In this document: piece after piece, positions 10,506-20,930 of the stretch | How the letters are laid out: the number at the start of each line of letters is the position of its first letter | Numbering within the stretch: position 1 is the first letter of the stretch | Source of the DNA: an uncultured Pelagibacteraceae bacterium | Lineage (GTDB): Bacteria; Pseudomonadota; Alphaproteobacteria; Pelagibacterales; Pelagibacteraceae | Length of the DNA stretch: 64,000 bases | Direction of reading: 5' to 3' | Assembly: GCA_902594865.1 (NCBI GenBank) | Contig: CACJNV010000001.1 | Coordinates: 1-64,000, forward strand | The notes under the pieces: model-generated | Databases searched by the model: none | What the model was told of the DNA's origin: nothing | The model's input: only the letters and a program-made list of their open reading frames with translations | Made by a program: the position numbers and the translations under genes

Positions 10506-11269
10506 TAATTTTCTACTGTTATATTATTTTTAATTTTAAATTTTTTCTTAATAAATTTAATTCCTTTAATCCACAATTTAAACGCTTCAAAATGTATCGC
10601 AGAGATAATTTTAAATGTCATTAAAGGGTGTTTAAGATAAGAATTCATTAAGTTTTTACTTGTCAATTCAGATCTTTCACCATCTTGAGATGCAAAAAGA
10701 ATTTTTCCTTCTTGGTCATATTGATCAATTACAACTGATAACTTCTGCTCTGGATTTAATATTCTAAAAAAATAGTTACAATCCATTTCAATAAATGGTG
10801 AGACATGAAATTTCTTCGAGCAATTATTTTGAATTAATTTATTTTGTCCCTCCACTTTAAAAACATATGTGTGTTGCTCACCAAATGTATTCTTAACTTC
10901 ATATAAAATAGAAATTAAATTATCATTTCTATCATATACAAAAAAAATACTTAGTGGATTAAAAACATAACCAAATATTCTTGGATAGCATAAAAGTTTA
11001 ACTTTTATATTATCTGTACTGATTTCGTTATTAATTAGATTTTTTTTTACCCATTCAAAAAGAGATGACCCATCACGATCACCATGATCTTTCTCATAAA
11101 AACTAATAAGATTAAATTTATTTAATGAAAAAAATTTTAATTTATCATTGAGCTCATTTAGCTCTGATAGATCTATAAATAATGAAAATACTTTATATTT
11201 AAAAAAATGTTCTTTCGGTTTAAATCTCTTATGGATTACATTTCCATTATATATACAAGAACTAATCAT
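10505..11269 (-). CDS. DUF1365 family protein
   Basis: IYNGNVIHKRFKPKEHFFKYKVF start, CYPRIFGYVFNPLSIFFVYD motif; clustered with cfa and the flavin oxidoreductase. Confidence 0.8.
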   Translation of the reverse strand: MISSCIYNGNVIHKRFKPKEHFFKYKVFSLFIDLSELNELNDKLKFFSLNKFNLISFYEKDHGDRDGSSLFEWVKKNLINNEISTDNIKVKLLCYPRIFGYVFNPLSIFFVYDRNDNLISILYEVKNTFGEQHTYVFKVEGQNKLIQNNCSKKFHVSPFIEMDCNYFFRILNPEQKLSVVIDQYDQEGKILFASQDGERSELTSKNLMNSYLKHPLMTFKIISAIHFEAFKLWIKGIKFIKKKFKIKNNITVEN

Positions 11270-12500
11270 TAAGGTTTTTCAGCATTTCAATAGATGATTT
11301 TATTCCATCTTCATGAAATCCGTAACCAAAATAACTGCCACAAAAAAGTAAATCTTTTTGATTTTGTATTTTAATAAGCTCTGATTGAGCATCTAATGCT
11401 TTTTGATCGTAATATGGATGTGTAAATTTTACTTTTCTCAATATTTTTTTCTCATCAATATTGAAGTAAGGATTTAGTGTTAAGAAAATATTTTCATCAC
11501 ACTTTAAATTTTGTAATAAATTTAACCAGTACGTTATTGAATTTTTCTCTAAATTCTTATCATCTATTGATGAATTCCAAGAAGACCAAGCTTTTTTATT
11601 TTTTGGCATGGCTCGCTGATCTGTATGTATGTAAGCTATATTTTCTTTGTAGCTAAAATTCGAAAGAATATTTCTCTCATTCTCAGTTGGATTTTCAATT
11701 AACTTTAAGGCTTCATCAGCATGTGTTGCCAAAACTACTTTATCATAATCAAAAAATTCGCTTTCTCCACCATAGTACAGGTCTAATCCTAATGATTTTC
11801 GTTTAACTCTTGTAACTTTGTAATTTTTGTAGTGTTCACCACTTATTTGGGAAAGTATTTTACTAACATAAGTTCTACTTCTATTTGTTACTGTGTACCA
11901 CTGCGGTCTATTTTTCAATTTAAACAAACCATGATTTTGAAAAAATCTAAGAAAGAAACTAATTGGCATCTTGCTCGCTTCATAAGGAGGCATAGACCAG
12001 ATTGCAGATACCATTGGTATTATATGATAATCAACAAATGTTTTAGATAATTTGTTTATTTTTAAATACTCACCTAAAGTAATTTTATCATTGGTTATGG
12101 TTACTTGATTACTTTTTTTATAAAATTTAATGATATCAAAAAACATTTTTAAGAACTCTATGTTAAACAAATTTGATTTATTAGAGAAAATTCCACTCAA
12201 CCCTTTTCCACAATATTCAAAGTTTGTATTATCTACTGAAACTGAAAAAGACATATTGCTTTTTTCAATTTGAATATCATTTTCCTTAAAAAAATTGATT
12301 AAATTTGGATAAGTTTGAAAATTAAAAACAATGAAACCAATATCTACTGAAACTTTTTTTTCATCAAAAATCAAATCTATTGTATGAGAGTGTCCGCCAA
12401 AATGATCTTCTCGCTCAAAAAGATCTACATGATGTTTTTTAGATAAATAATAAGCGGCACTTAATCCGGAAATACCTGAGCCAACAACAGCAATTTTCAT
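11262..12500 (-). CDS. FAD-dependent amine-oxidase-like oxidoreductase
   Basis: KIAVVGSGISGLSAAYYLSKKHHVDLFEREDHFGGHSHT; C-terminal FCGSYFGYGFHEDGIKSSIEM. Confidence 0.85.
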   Translation of the reverse strand: MKIAVVGSGISGLSAAYYLSKKHHVDLFEREDHFGGHSHTIDLIFDEKKVSVDIGFIVFNFQTYPNLINFFKENDIQIEKSNMSFSVSVDNTNFEYCGKGLSGIFSNKSNLFNIEFLKMFFDIIKFYKKSNQVTITNDKITLGEYLKINKLSKTFVDYHIIPMVSAIWSMPPYEASKMPISFFLRFFQNHGLFKLKNRPQWYTVTNRSRTYVSKILSQISGEHYKNYKVTRVKRKSLGLDLYYGGESEFFDYDKVVLATHADEALKLIENPTENERNILSNFSYKENIAYIHTDQRAMPKNKKAWSSWNSSIDDKNLEKNSITYWLNLLQNLKCDENIFLTLNPYFNIDEKKILRKVKFTHPYYDQKALDAQSELIKIQNQKDLLFCGSYFGYGFHEDGIKSSIEMLKNLND

Positions 12501-12506
12501 TAATTA

Positions 12507-15377
12507 TTATGCTGCATCTTCTTTAAAATCATCCATGCTTGGACAAGTACAAAAAATATTTTTATCTCCGTATACGTTATCAACTCTCGCAACTGGAGGC
12601 CAAAATTTATTTGCTTTTAAGAATTTTGCAGGATAAGCGGCTTGCTCTCTTGAATATTTATGATTCCATTCATCTGAAGCTAATTCAATATCTGTATGAG
12701 GTGCATTTTTGATTGGATTATCAACTTTATCAAATTTCCCTGATTTGATCATATCTATTTCAGATTTAATGCTAATCAAAGTATTACAAAATCTATCCAG
12801 TTCAGACAAACTTTCACTTTCAGTTGGTTCAATCATCATTGTGCCTGCTACTGGCCATGACATTGTTGGTGCATGAAAACCATAATCGATCAATCTTTTA
12901 GCTATATCTTCTTCAGTAATCCCTGTTTCAGTTTTAATAGATCGAATATCAATAATACATTCATGGGCTACATTACCGTTTGAACCTTTATAAAGAATTG
13001 GGTAATGATCTTTAAGTCTATGAGCTATATAGTTTGCATTTAGTATTGCAATTTGAGTAGCTAATTTTAAACCTTCAGAACCCATCATTTTAATATACAT
13101 CCAGGAAATTGATAAAATACTTGAACTTCCCCATGGAGCTGCTGAAACGGCGCCTATTCCACTTGCAGGTCCACAATCTTTTACGACTGGATGATTAGGC
13201 AAATAAACTTGTAAATGTCTTTTACATGCAATTGGTCCCATTCCTGGTCCTCCACCACCATGCGGAATACAAAATGTTTTGTGTAAGTTTATGTGACAAA
13301 CATCTGGACCAAAATTTCCAGGTCTTGCTATACCAACAAGGGCATTTAAATTTGCACCATCCATATAAACTTGGCCACCGTGTTTATGAATTAACTCACA
13401 TATATCTGTAATTTTTTCCTCAAATACTCCGTGAGTAGACGGATAAGTGACCATTAATGCTCCAAGATTTTCAGAATGCATTTCTGCTTTTTTCTTTAAA
13501 TCCTCAAAATCAACATTTCCTTCTTTGTCACAATCAACAACGACAACTTTCATTCCTACCATTTGTGCACTAGCAGGATTGGTTCCATGTGCTGAACTTG
13601 GTATTAAACATATATTCCTATTTTTTTCGCCTCTATCTAAATGATACTTTCTAATCACCATTAATCCTGCATATTCCCCTTGAGCGCCTGCATTTGGTTG
13701 AAGCGAAACACCAGAAAAACCAGTAATTGATCTAAGCCAATTTTTAAGATCAGTGAATAAATCTCTATATCCTTCCATCTGCTCAATAGGCACGAACGGA
13801 TGAGGCTCTGCTAATTCTCTCCATGAAATAGGTATCATTTCCGCAGTAGCATTTAGTTTCATAGTACATGAACCGAGTGCAATCATAGTTCTATTAAGAG
13901 CTATATCTTTGTCTTCTAATTTTTTTAAATATCTAAGCATCTCAGTTTCTGAATGATATGAATTAAAAACAGGATGTTCTAAATATTTTGAAGTTCTTAA
14001 TAAACTTTTTGGTAAATTAGGTAAACTTACTGTTGGGTCTTCTTTTTTAATCGATTCAGCTGCATTAAAAATTTTCAACAATTGATTTACTCTATAAACA
14101 TTTTTCTTTTCATCGAAAGAAACTGCCAACATTTCAGAATTTACTCTTCTAATGTTTACCTTTTGATCCAAGGCATTTTTATAAATTTGATCAGTTTTAT
14201 CTTTAGTAACAATTGTAACCGTATCAAAGAAATGATCTGAATAAATTTCATATCCTGATTGTTTTAATTTGTCTGCAAAGTTTTTAGCTAATTGAGAAAC
14301 TCTCTCAGAAATAGTTCGAATACCCTCTGGACCATGATAAATAGCATATGCTGCAGACACAATTGCTAACAAAGCTTGGGCAGTACAAATATTACTTGTA
14401 GCTTTATCTCTTCTTATATGTTGTTCCCTAGTTTGTAATGATAATCTGTATGCTTTGTTTCCATGTCTATCAACAGAGACTCCTACAATTCTTCCTGGCA
14501 TAGATCTTTTATATTCGTCTTTAGTTGCAAAGAAGGCTGCATGAGGTCCACCGTAACCCATTGGAATTCCAAATCTTTGGGAGCTTCCTACAGCAATATC
14601 TGCTCCTAGTTCTCTTGGTGTTTTTAACTTAGCAAGTGCTAATAAATCACAAGCTAGTATTGCTTTACCATTTTTTTTATGAATTTTACTAATTGCTTCA
14701 CTTGGATCTTTTATATCCCCTAATGTTCCTGGATATTGTAATATACCACAAACCAAATCTTCTTTTAATTGTTCTAATACTTTATCTTCATCTCCAACAA
14801 GTACTTTTAATCCCATTGGTTCTGCTCTTGTTTGAATTACATCGATTGTTTGTGGGTGACAATTTTCTGATACAAAAACTAAATTGTTGTCCTTTTTATT
14901 TAATCTATGACTTAATCCCATCGCTTCTGCAGCTGCTGTTCCTTCATCTAGTAAAGATGCATTTGCGATATCCATACCTGTGAAATCCACTATCATTTGT
15001 TGGAAATTCAGCAGCATTTCTAATCTTCCTTGAGCTACCTCAGGCTGATAGGGTGTGTATGAAGTGTACCAACCCGGATTTTCTAAAATATTTCTTAGAA
15101 TTACATATGGCGTATAAGTGCCGTAGTAACCCATTCCTATGAAGTTAGAGTAAATTTGATTTTTTTTTGAAATCGCTTTTAATTTTCTTAATGCTTCATA
15201 TTCTGAATTAGATTCACCAATATTTAATTCATCTTTCAATTGGATTTTTTCTGGAACTGTGCTTTTGATTAAATCATCAAGTGATTTATAATTAAGTTCC
15301 TTAAGCATTTTATTTTGATCTTCATCTGAAGGTCCAATGTGCCTTTTTAAAAAATCTTTTTGAGAATTATGTAACAT
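12507..15377 (-). CDS. gcvP: Glycine dehydrogenase (decarboxylating), glycine cleavage P protein
   Basis: 956 aa; INLHKTFCIPHGGGGPGMGPI PLP-lysine region, N-terminal RHIGPSDEDQNKML. Confidence 0.97.
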   Translation of the reverse strand: MLHNSQKDFLKRHIGPSDEDQNKMLKELNYKSLDDLIKSTVPEKIQLKDELNIGESNSEYEALRKLKAISKKNQIYSNFIGMGYYGTYTPYVILRNILENPGWYTSYTPYQPEVAQGRLEMLLNFQQMIVDFTGMDIANASLLDEGTAAAEAMGLSHRLNKKDNNLVFVSENCHPQTIDVIQTRAEPMGLKVLVGDEDKVLEQLKEDLVCGILQYPGTLGDIKDPSEAISKIHKKNGKAILACDLLALAKLKTPRELGADIAVGSSQRFGIPMGYGGPHAAFFATKDEYKRSMPGRIVGVSVDRHGNKAYRLSLQTREQHIRRDKATSNICTAQALLAIVSAAYAIYHGPEGIRTISERVSQLAKNFADKLKQSGYEIYSDHFFDTVTIVTKDKTDQIYKNALDQKVNIRRVNSEMLAVSFDEKKNVYRVNQLLKIFNAAESIKKEDPTVSLPNLPKSLLRTSKYLEHPVFNSYHSETEMLRYLKKLEDKDIALNRTMIALGSCTMKLNATAEMIPISWRELAEPHPFVPIEQMEGYRDLFTDLKNWLRSITGFSGVSLQPNAGAQGEYAGLMVIRKYHLDRGEKNRNICLIPSSAHGTNPASAQMVGMKVVVVDCDKEGNVDFEDLKKKAEMHSENLGALMVTYPSTHGVFEEKITDICELIHKHGGQVYMDGANLNALVGIARPGNFGPDVCHINLHKTFCIPHGGGGPGMGPIACKRHLQVYLPNHPVVKDCGPASGIGAVSAAPWGSSSILSISWMYIKMMGSEGLKLATQIAILNANYIAHRLKDHYPILYKGSNGNVAHECIIDIRSIKTETGITEEDIAKRLIDYGFHAPTMSWPVAGTMMIEPTESESLSELDRFCNTLISIKSEIDMIKSGKFDKVDNPIKNAPHTDIELASDEWNHKYSREQAAYPAKFLKANKFWPPVARVDNVYGDKNIFCTCPSMDDFKEDAA

Positions 15378-15757
15378 TAGCTAGCACTCTCCTTTGCAAA
15401 TTTATCGTATTCTTCTTTGTTCATGAGACTATCCATTTCAGATTGATCTTTCATTTTAAGTTTAAAAAACCATGCTGAACCCTCTGGATCTTCATTAATT
15501 TTAGACGGATCATCTACAATAGCTTGATTAGTATCTAATACTTCACCACTAACTGGAGTATAAACATCACTAGCAGCCTTCGTAGATTCCACTACTCCTG
15601 CAGTACCATCTTTTTCAACATTAGATCCTTTTTCAGGAAGTTCTGCAAAAACTATGTCGCCAAGCATTTCTGTTGCATGTTTTGTAATTCCTATTGTGGC
15701 CACATCCCCCTCTAAAGTAATCCACTCATGTTCTTTTGAAAATTTTACTTCACTCAT
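15377..15757 (-). CDS. gcvH: Glycine cleavage system H protein
   Basis: [22 protein letters not shown], lipoyl-lysine region [20 protein letters not shown]. Confidence 0.96.
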   Translation of the reverse strand: MSEVKFSKEHEWITLEGDVATIGITKHATEMLGDIVFAELPEKGSNVEKDGTAGVVESTKAASDVYTPVSGEVLDTNQAIVDDPSKINEDPEGSAWFFKLKMKDQSEMDSLMNKEEYDKFAKESAS

Positions 15758-16860
15758 TAATTTACTCCTTTCACATAATTTTTTTTATAAAATGGTAATG
15801 CGCAAACATTTGCTGGATGTTTTTTCCCTCTTACCTCAAGCAAAATTTTAGTATCAACTTTTGAAAACTTTTTATTAACATAACCCATCGCTATAGGACC
15901 ATTTACACTTGGTCCAAACGTTCCACTGGTTATTTCACCAATTTGTTTATCTGTATCATCAAATATTTTAGTTTTTTCTCTAGCGATCAATCTGCCTTCG
16001 GGTTTAATCCCTACTCTTATTTGGCTTGCTCCATTTTGCATTTGGTTCATAATTTTTTTTGATCCAATAAAACCTCCATTTGATAATCTAGATTTTGAGA
16101 TTGCCCATCTTAGGTTTGCCTCAACTGGTGTTTTATTTAAATCTAATTCGTGACCATATAAACATAATCCAGCTTCTAATCTCAAGGTATCTCTTGCCCC
16201 AAGTCCTATAAGTTGTGCTCCCTTTTTTATTAAATTTTCAACAAATATTTCAGCTTTATCGTTAGAAATTGAAATTTCAAATCCATCTTCCCCTGTATAA
16301 CCTGATCTTGTGACAAATAATTTTTGATTATCAGAATCGAACCAATTTCCTGTCATAAAATTTAGTTGATCAACCCCATTTATAATTGAGTTTAAAATTT
16401 CAACAGACTTGGGTCCTTGAATTGCTATCAAAGATCTATTGTTATCTAAATTCATTTTAAATTTCGAACCTAGTAAATTAGATAAAATCTCAAAATCTTT
16501 ATCTTTACATGCAGCATTTAAGATAATTAAATACCCTTCCTCTATTTTAGTGATGATTAAATCATCATAAATTCCCGCATCCTCATTCATTAAAAAGCTA
16601 TACTTAGAGCAGTTTTGTTTTAAATTTTTTAAATCTAATGGAAAAATTTTTTCTAATTCTTCAGTTAAACTTTCATCACCATATATAAATAACTGGCCCA
16701 TATGAGATACATCAAATATTCCAGAATGCGATCTTGTGAATTTATGCTCTTCTATAATACCTTTGCTATACTGAATAGGCATTTCATAGCCAGCAAATTC
16801 AACAAACTTAGCGTTGTTACTTTGATGAAGTTTATTTAGCGATGTTTTTTTTATTTCCAT
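15757..16860 (-). CDS. gcvT: Glycine cleavage system T protein (aminomethyltransferase)
   Basis: [47 protein letters not shown]. Confidence 0.96.
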   Translation of the reverse strand: MEIKKTSLNKLHQSNNAKFVEFAGYEMPIQYSKGIIEEHKFTRSHSGIFDVSHMGQLFIYGDESLTEELEKIFPLDLKNLKQNCSKYSFLMNEDAGIYDDLIITKIEEGYLIILNAACKDKDFEILSNLLGSKFKMNLDNNRSLIAIQGPKSVEILNSIINGVDQLNFMTGNWFDSDNQKLFVTRSGYTGEDGFEISISNDKAEIFVENLIKKGAQLIGLGARDTLRLEAGLCLYGHELDLNKTPVEANLRWAISKSRLSNGGFIGSKKIMNQMQNGASQIRVGIKPEGRLIAREKTKIFDDTDKQIGEITSGTFGPSVNGPIAMGYVNKKFSKVDTKILLEVRGKKHPANVCALPFYKKNYVKGVN

Positions 16861-16872
16861 ATTAACTCTTCT

Positions 16873-17013
16873 TTGCCCCCTCTGTCTTGGTGCCTGAGAG
16901 ATTTGCTCCTTCGGCGAGAATAATTCTCTTTCCAGAGTTAATATGTACGGTCCTTTTGCCTGAGAGTTTCCGGGGTGGTTGCTCCTTCGGCGCTACAAAA
17001 GTAGTCTCTCCCG
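16873..17013 (-). ncRNA. Tandem (two-aptamer) glycine riboswitch in the gcvT leader
   Basis: Minus strand carries two aptamer cores: GCGCCGAAGGAGCAACCACCCCGGAAACTCTCAGGCAAAAGGACCGT and CTCGCCGAAGGAGCAAATCTCTCAGGCACCAAGACAGAG, directly upstream of gcvT. Confidence 0.93.
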
Positions 17014-17053
17014 TAAATAAATTTATAGCACATTTAAAATGTTTGTGTGAAAT

Positions 17054-17926
17054 TTATTTAGCTACCTTTTTGACAAGTAATGGAGACAAAAACTGTATAA
17101 CTACTGCTGTTATAACTACGGCTCCCCCAAAAAGTACAGTAAGTGGTGGGTTTTCGTTTGCAAACATCCATGCCCACAAAGGTCCTAGAACAGCTTCTGT
17201 TAACATAATAATTCCAACAAATGCTGAAGGGGTTGATCTAGCTCCAATTGTTATAAGTATAAATCCAAGTCCAACTTGAAAAAATCCCGCAACAAAACCT
17301 AAAAAAATATCATTCGTTGAAACAATAATACTTGGTGACATAAATAAACCTATTAACGTTGCAAAAATTCCAGCAACCAATTGTAAAGGTATCATGTCGA
17401 CTTTTGGATATTTTCTGACAATTAAAATTAAGATCGCAAACGATATCGGCATAATAAATGCAACTAAGTTTCCAGTCATTTGACCTGGTGTTAGTGAGCT
17501 TCCTAACATTAAAATGATACCAACTACTGCTGTAATAATACAAGTTAATGTAATTTTTGAAATTTTTTCTTTTAAAAACACATAACCAAAAATTGCTAAA
17601 AACAAAGCTTGAGTTTGTATTATAAAGTTTGCGTTAGCTACTGTTGTTTCGTACATAGCAAATACATAGCTAGCAAATCCAATGGATAAAATTATACCTC
17701 CAAATAAACCTGGAATTCCAGATTTATAAAGAGCACTGAAAATTTTTCCTTTGTAAGCAAAGATTAAAAAAATTGTAATTACTCCAATAAAGAAAAGTGA
17801 TCTCCAAAATAATATTTGCCAAAGTGTAGATCCGTCAAAAGACTTAACAATTAAACCTCCAAAACTTAATGCACAAGCTCCTAAAAAAACTAAAAAAGGA
17901 CCTGGTACTTTTGATAAAAAATTCAT
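17054..17926 (-). CDS. EamA/DMT family transporter
   Basis: About ten hydrophobic segments in two repeats; C-terminal LTEAVLGPLWAWMFANENP typical of EamA. Confidence 0.85.
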   Translation of the reverse strand: MNFLSKVPGPFLVFLGACALSFGGLIVKSFDGSTLWQILFWRSLFFIGVITIFLIFAYKGKIFSALYKSGIPGLFGGIILSIGFASYVFAMYETTVANANFIIQTQALFLAIFGYVFLKEKISKITLTCIITAVVGIILMLGSSLTPGQMTGNLVAFIMPISFAILILIVRKYPKVDMIPLQLVAGIFATLIGLFMSPSIIVSTNDIFLGFVAGFFQVGLGFILITIGARSTPSAFVGIIMLTEAVLGPLWAWMFANENPPLTVLFGGAVVITAVVIQFLSPLLVKKVAK

Positions 17927-18870
17927 TAAATTTGTGATAGTAAATTTTGGGTTTCCATTTCATATAACTTAAATAAAGTCTCTGCATCAGATAAATTAAT
18001 CTCTTTAAATTTTATTTTTGAACCTGGAGACATCTGTACTAATCGGTCATAATCGACACTAGCCACAACTCCAATTTTTGGATAACCACCGATAGTACCA
18101 TGATCTGAAAGCATTATAATTGGATTTCCGTCTGCAGGCACTTGGATTACACCTTTAATCAAACCCTCTGATTTTATGTTGGTATTAACAATATTGTTAA
18201 TTTTAGGTCCCTCTAGTCTCATGCCCATTCTATCTGAAAGTTTCGATACGGTGAATTCTTTTTCATAAAATATTTTTTTACCTTCTTCAGAAAAGTACTC
18301 AAAATTAGTACCTTTAATCACTCTTATGTTTTCTATTTTAGTATTAATATAATTAGTTTTTTTAATGTCCTTATTTGAATTTATTTTTTTTAAATTAACT
18401 CTTTGTCCTGCATCTAATTTTTTTCCATCATTAGATCCAATATTTGCTTTCGTATTTATAGAACAACTATTCCATTGAAATTCTAAATCAAGCTCTCCAC
18501 CTAATGCTAAATATCCATAAACTGATTTATTTGTAGATATGATATTTATTTCATCTCCATTTTCAATTTGATAACTTTCGTAACATTTGCCCTCTATTTC
18601 AGCATCTTTTTTTTTAATTGAAAAAATTACATCACCGGCAACAGCAAAATTAATTTTTTCTCCTGAATATTTTATATGAGGACCTTGATATGCAAACTCT
18701 ATCACTGCAGAGTCTAAATTATTGTTAACAAGTTTATTAGCTATAAGATAATTTCTATTATCCATAGCGCCACTAAATGGAATGCCAATATGATAAAGGT
18801 GATCCCTACCTTTATCTTGAAAGGTAGTATTAATTCCAGGTCTGATTATATCTAGATAATTACTACTCAT
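17926..18870 (-). CDS. pxpC: 5-oxoprolinase subunit C (biotin-dependent carboxyltransferase/KipA-like)
   Basis: RPGINTTFQDKGRDHLYHIGIPFSGAMDNRNYLIAN, SDRMGMRLEGPKI, SDHGTIGGYPKIGVV. Confidence 0.88.
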   Translation of the reverse strand: MSSNYLDIIRPGINTTFQDKGRDHLYHIGIPFSGAMDNRNYLIANKLVNNNLDSAVIEFAYQGPHIKYSGEKINFAVAGDVIFSIKKKDAEIEGKCYESYQIENGDEINIISTNKSVYGYLALGGELDLEFQWNSCSINTKANIGSNDGKKLDAGQRVNLKKINSNKDIKKTNYINTKIENIRVIKGTNFEYFSEEGKKIFYEKEFTVSKLSDRMGMRLEGPKINNIVNTNIKSEGLIKGVIQVPADGNPIIMLSDHGTIGGYPKIGVVASVDYDRLVQMSPGSKIKFKEINLSDAETLFKLYEMETQNLLSQI

Positions 18871-19537
18871 TATAATTTTTATACTGATCTAAAGTAATTT
18901 CCTTGAAAATTACTGTATCTCCTGGGTTAATTAGATTTGGTTTATCTTCTTTTGAACTATCAAAAACATCCAAAGGGGTATTCCCTAAAATATTCCATCC
19001 ACCTGGGCTTTCAAATGTATAAATGTTTGCAAATTGCTCAGTTAATGCAACAGATCCTTTAGGTACTTTTACCCTTGGAGTTTCCAAACGTTGAGCTCTC
19101 ATATTCTCATCTAAGTCACCAAGAAAAGGCATACCAGCAATAAACCCTGTCATGTAACAAAAATATTCCTTATTTAAAAAATTTTCTAAAATTTTTTCTC
19201 TACTTAATTTTAATATTTCTTCCAATCTTTTAATGTCCATTGAGAAATTTTCATGACAACAAACTGGTATTTCTAATTTTTTTGAATTTATATTTATTGA
19301 GTCTTTAGCATTTATATTCTCAACATAATTTTTTACTTCTTTGAAATTTGTTTTTTTTAGATCATAAGAAATAATTAGTTTATTATAAGAAGGTGTTAAA
19401 TTATTTATCCCTTCAAACTTTTTTTCTTTAATAGTATTAAAATATTTTATAACTTGTGAATTAATTGATTTATTTACTTCATTACCAAAATCACAGTACA
19501 AAGCTGCGTCACCAAGATTTGATATATTTTTTATCAT
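18863..19537 (-). CDS. pxpB: 5-oxoprolinase subunit B (KipI-like)
   Basis: CYMTGFIAGMPFLGDLDENMRAQRLETPRVKVPKGSVALTEQFANIYTFESPGGWNILGNTPL. Confidence 0.88.
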   Translation of the reverse strand: MIKNISNLGDAALYCDFGNEVNKSINSQVIKYFNTIKEKKFEGINNLTPSYNKLIISYDLKKTNFKEVKNYVENINAKDSININSKKLEIPVCCHENFSMDIKRLEEILKLSREKILENFLNKEYFCYMTGFIAGMPFLGDLDENMRAQRLETPRVKVPKGSVALTEQFANIYTFESPGGWNILGNTPLDVFDSSKEDKPNLINPGDTVIFKEITLDQYKNYNE

Positions 19538-19564
19538 GTCATGTTATACTTAACATTATAGACT

Positions 19565-20338
19565 ATGGAAATTAATATAAATTGCGATTTAGGTGAAAAA
19601 TCAAAACATCATTCAAATAAGTATGATCCAGATTTACTAGAAATAGTTAATTCTGCAAATGTCGCATGTGGTTATCATGCGGGTGATGATGAGTCGATGA
19701 ATCAAGTAGTTCAAATTTCAAAAAAAAATGGTGTTAGTATTGGAGCACATCCGTCATTTAATGACCCAGAAAATTTTGGTAGGCAAAGAATGAATCTTGC
19801 ACCTAATGAGGTAAGGCAATTGATTATTTATCAATATGAAATTCTTCAAAAAATTGCTCAAGATCATGGAGAGAATGTTACTCACATAAAACCGCACGGT
19901 GCCTTAAATAATATGGCTTGTGAAGATATAGATTTAGCTACTACTTTGGCAAAAGCTATAAACGAGATTAGTAAAGATTTAATTTATTTGGTTCCTACAG
20001 GATCCAAAATGGAAGTAGCAGCCAAAAAACTAAATATGCGTATAGCTTGTGAAATATTTGCTGACAGAAATTACGAAGATGATGGGAATTTAGTTTCTAG
20101 AAAAAAACCACATGCTCTTATTACTGACCCAGAAAAAGCTAAAAAACACGTATTAAATATGGTTAAAAATCAGTCACTTAATTGTCACAGTGGAAAGCAG
20201 ATACCTTGTGAAATAGACTCTGTGTGCATACATGGGGATAACGCTAGTTCGCTTGCTACTGCAAGATCTATTAAAAAAAATTTAATAGATAACGGACTAA
20301 CTTTAAAACCTTTAACTAAAATGGAGAAATTTAGATAA
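19565..20338 (+). CDS. pxpA: 5-oxoprolinase subunit A (LamB/YcsF family)
   Basis: INCDLGE, NVACGYHAGDDESM, GAHPSFNDPENFGRQRM, HIKPHGALNNMA, CIHGDN. Confidence 0.92.
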   Translation: MEININCDLGEKSKHHSNKYDPDLLEIVNSANVACGYHAGDDESMNQVVQISKKNGVSIGAHPSFNDPENFGRQRMNLAPNEVRQLIIYQYEILQKIAQDHGENVTHIKPHGALNNMACEDIDLATTLAKAINEISKDLIYLVPTGSKMEVAAKKLNMRIACEIFADRNYEDDGNLVSRKKPHALITDPEKAKKHVLNMVKNQSLNCHSGKQIPCEIDSVCIHGDNASSLATARSIKKNLIDNGLTLKPLTKMEKFR

Positions 20339-20829
20339 TGATAAAAAATACATTAATTACTTTTTTTTTATTAATTCTTTTATCTACTAATTCATATTCT
20401 GCAGGTACTAGCTCTGGTACAGATTCCAATAGTGCTAACAACTACAATAAAGCTGTAAAATTAGTAAAAGCAGCAAAAAAATATGAAAATGACGGTAAAG
20501 TAGAAAAAGCAAATAAGAGATATATGAAAGCTTTGAAGCTTTTAATTAAATCAAACAAAAGCAAACCAAATAAAGCAGATACATTAAACTACTTAGGTTT
20601 TACAACAAGAAAACTTGGGGATTTTGAAACTGGAGAAAAATATTACCTTCAAGGTCTAGCAATTGAACCAAATCATATAGGTATTAATGAATATTTAGGT
20701 GAGCTTTATGTTGCAACAGACAGAATTGATTTAGCTAATGAAAGATTAAAGATTCTGGAAAGTTGTAACTGTAAAGAATATGATAGTTTGAAACAAATAA
20801 TTGCAGGTACAAAAAAATCTAAATATTAA
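20338..20829 (+). CDS. Secreted TPR-repeat protein
   Basis: Signal-peptide-like N-terminus; TLNYLGFTTRKLGDFETGEKYYLQGLAIEPNHIGINEYLGELYV TPR units. Confidence 0.75.
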   Translation: MIKNTLITFFLLILLSTNSYSAGTSSGTDSNSANNYNKAVKLVKAAKKYENDGKVEKANKRYMKALKLLIKSNKSKPNKADTLNYLGFTTRKLGDFETGEKYYLQGLAIEPNHIGINEYLGELYVATDRIDLANERLKILESCNCKEYDSLKQIIAGTKKSKY

Positions 20830-20849
20830 TACATTTTATTCAATAATAA

Positions 20850-20880
20850 GGCGGTCATAAACTTGATCGCCTTTTTTTTT
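20850..20880 (+). terminator. Rho-independent terminator after the pxpA/TPR pair
   Basis: GGCGGTC-ATAAACTT-GATCGCC stem-loop (one G-U/T pair) followed by a T9 tract. Confidence 0.88.
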
Positions 20881-20930
20881 ACATGGTATTTATTGAAATA
20901 CTAATAAACTTGAAATACTATTAATTTATC

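Noticed and set aside
14693-14983. 96-aa Leu-rich + strand ORF
   Set aside because: Antisense to gcvP; low-complexity shadow translation.
16887-17279. 130-aa + strand ORF
   Set aside because: Lies antisense to the glycine riboswitch and the EamA gene; composition looks like a reverse translation of these.
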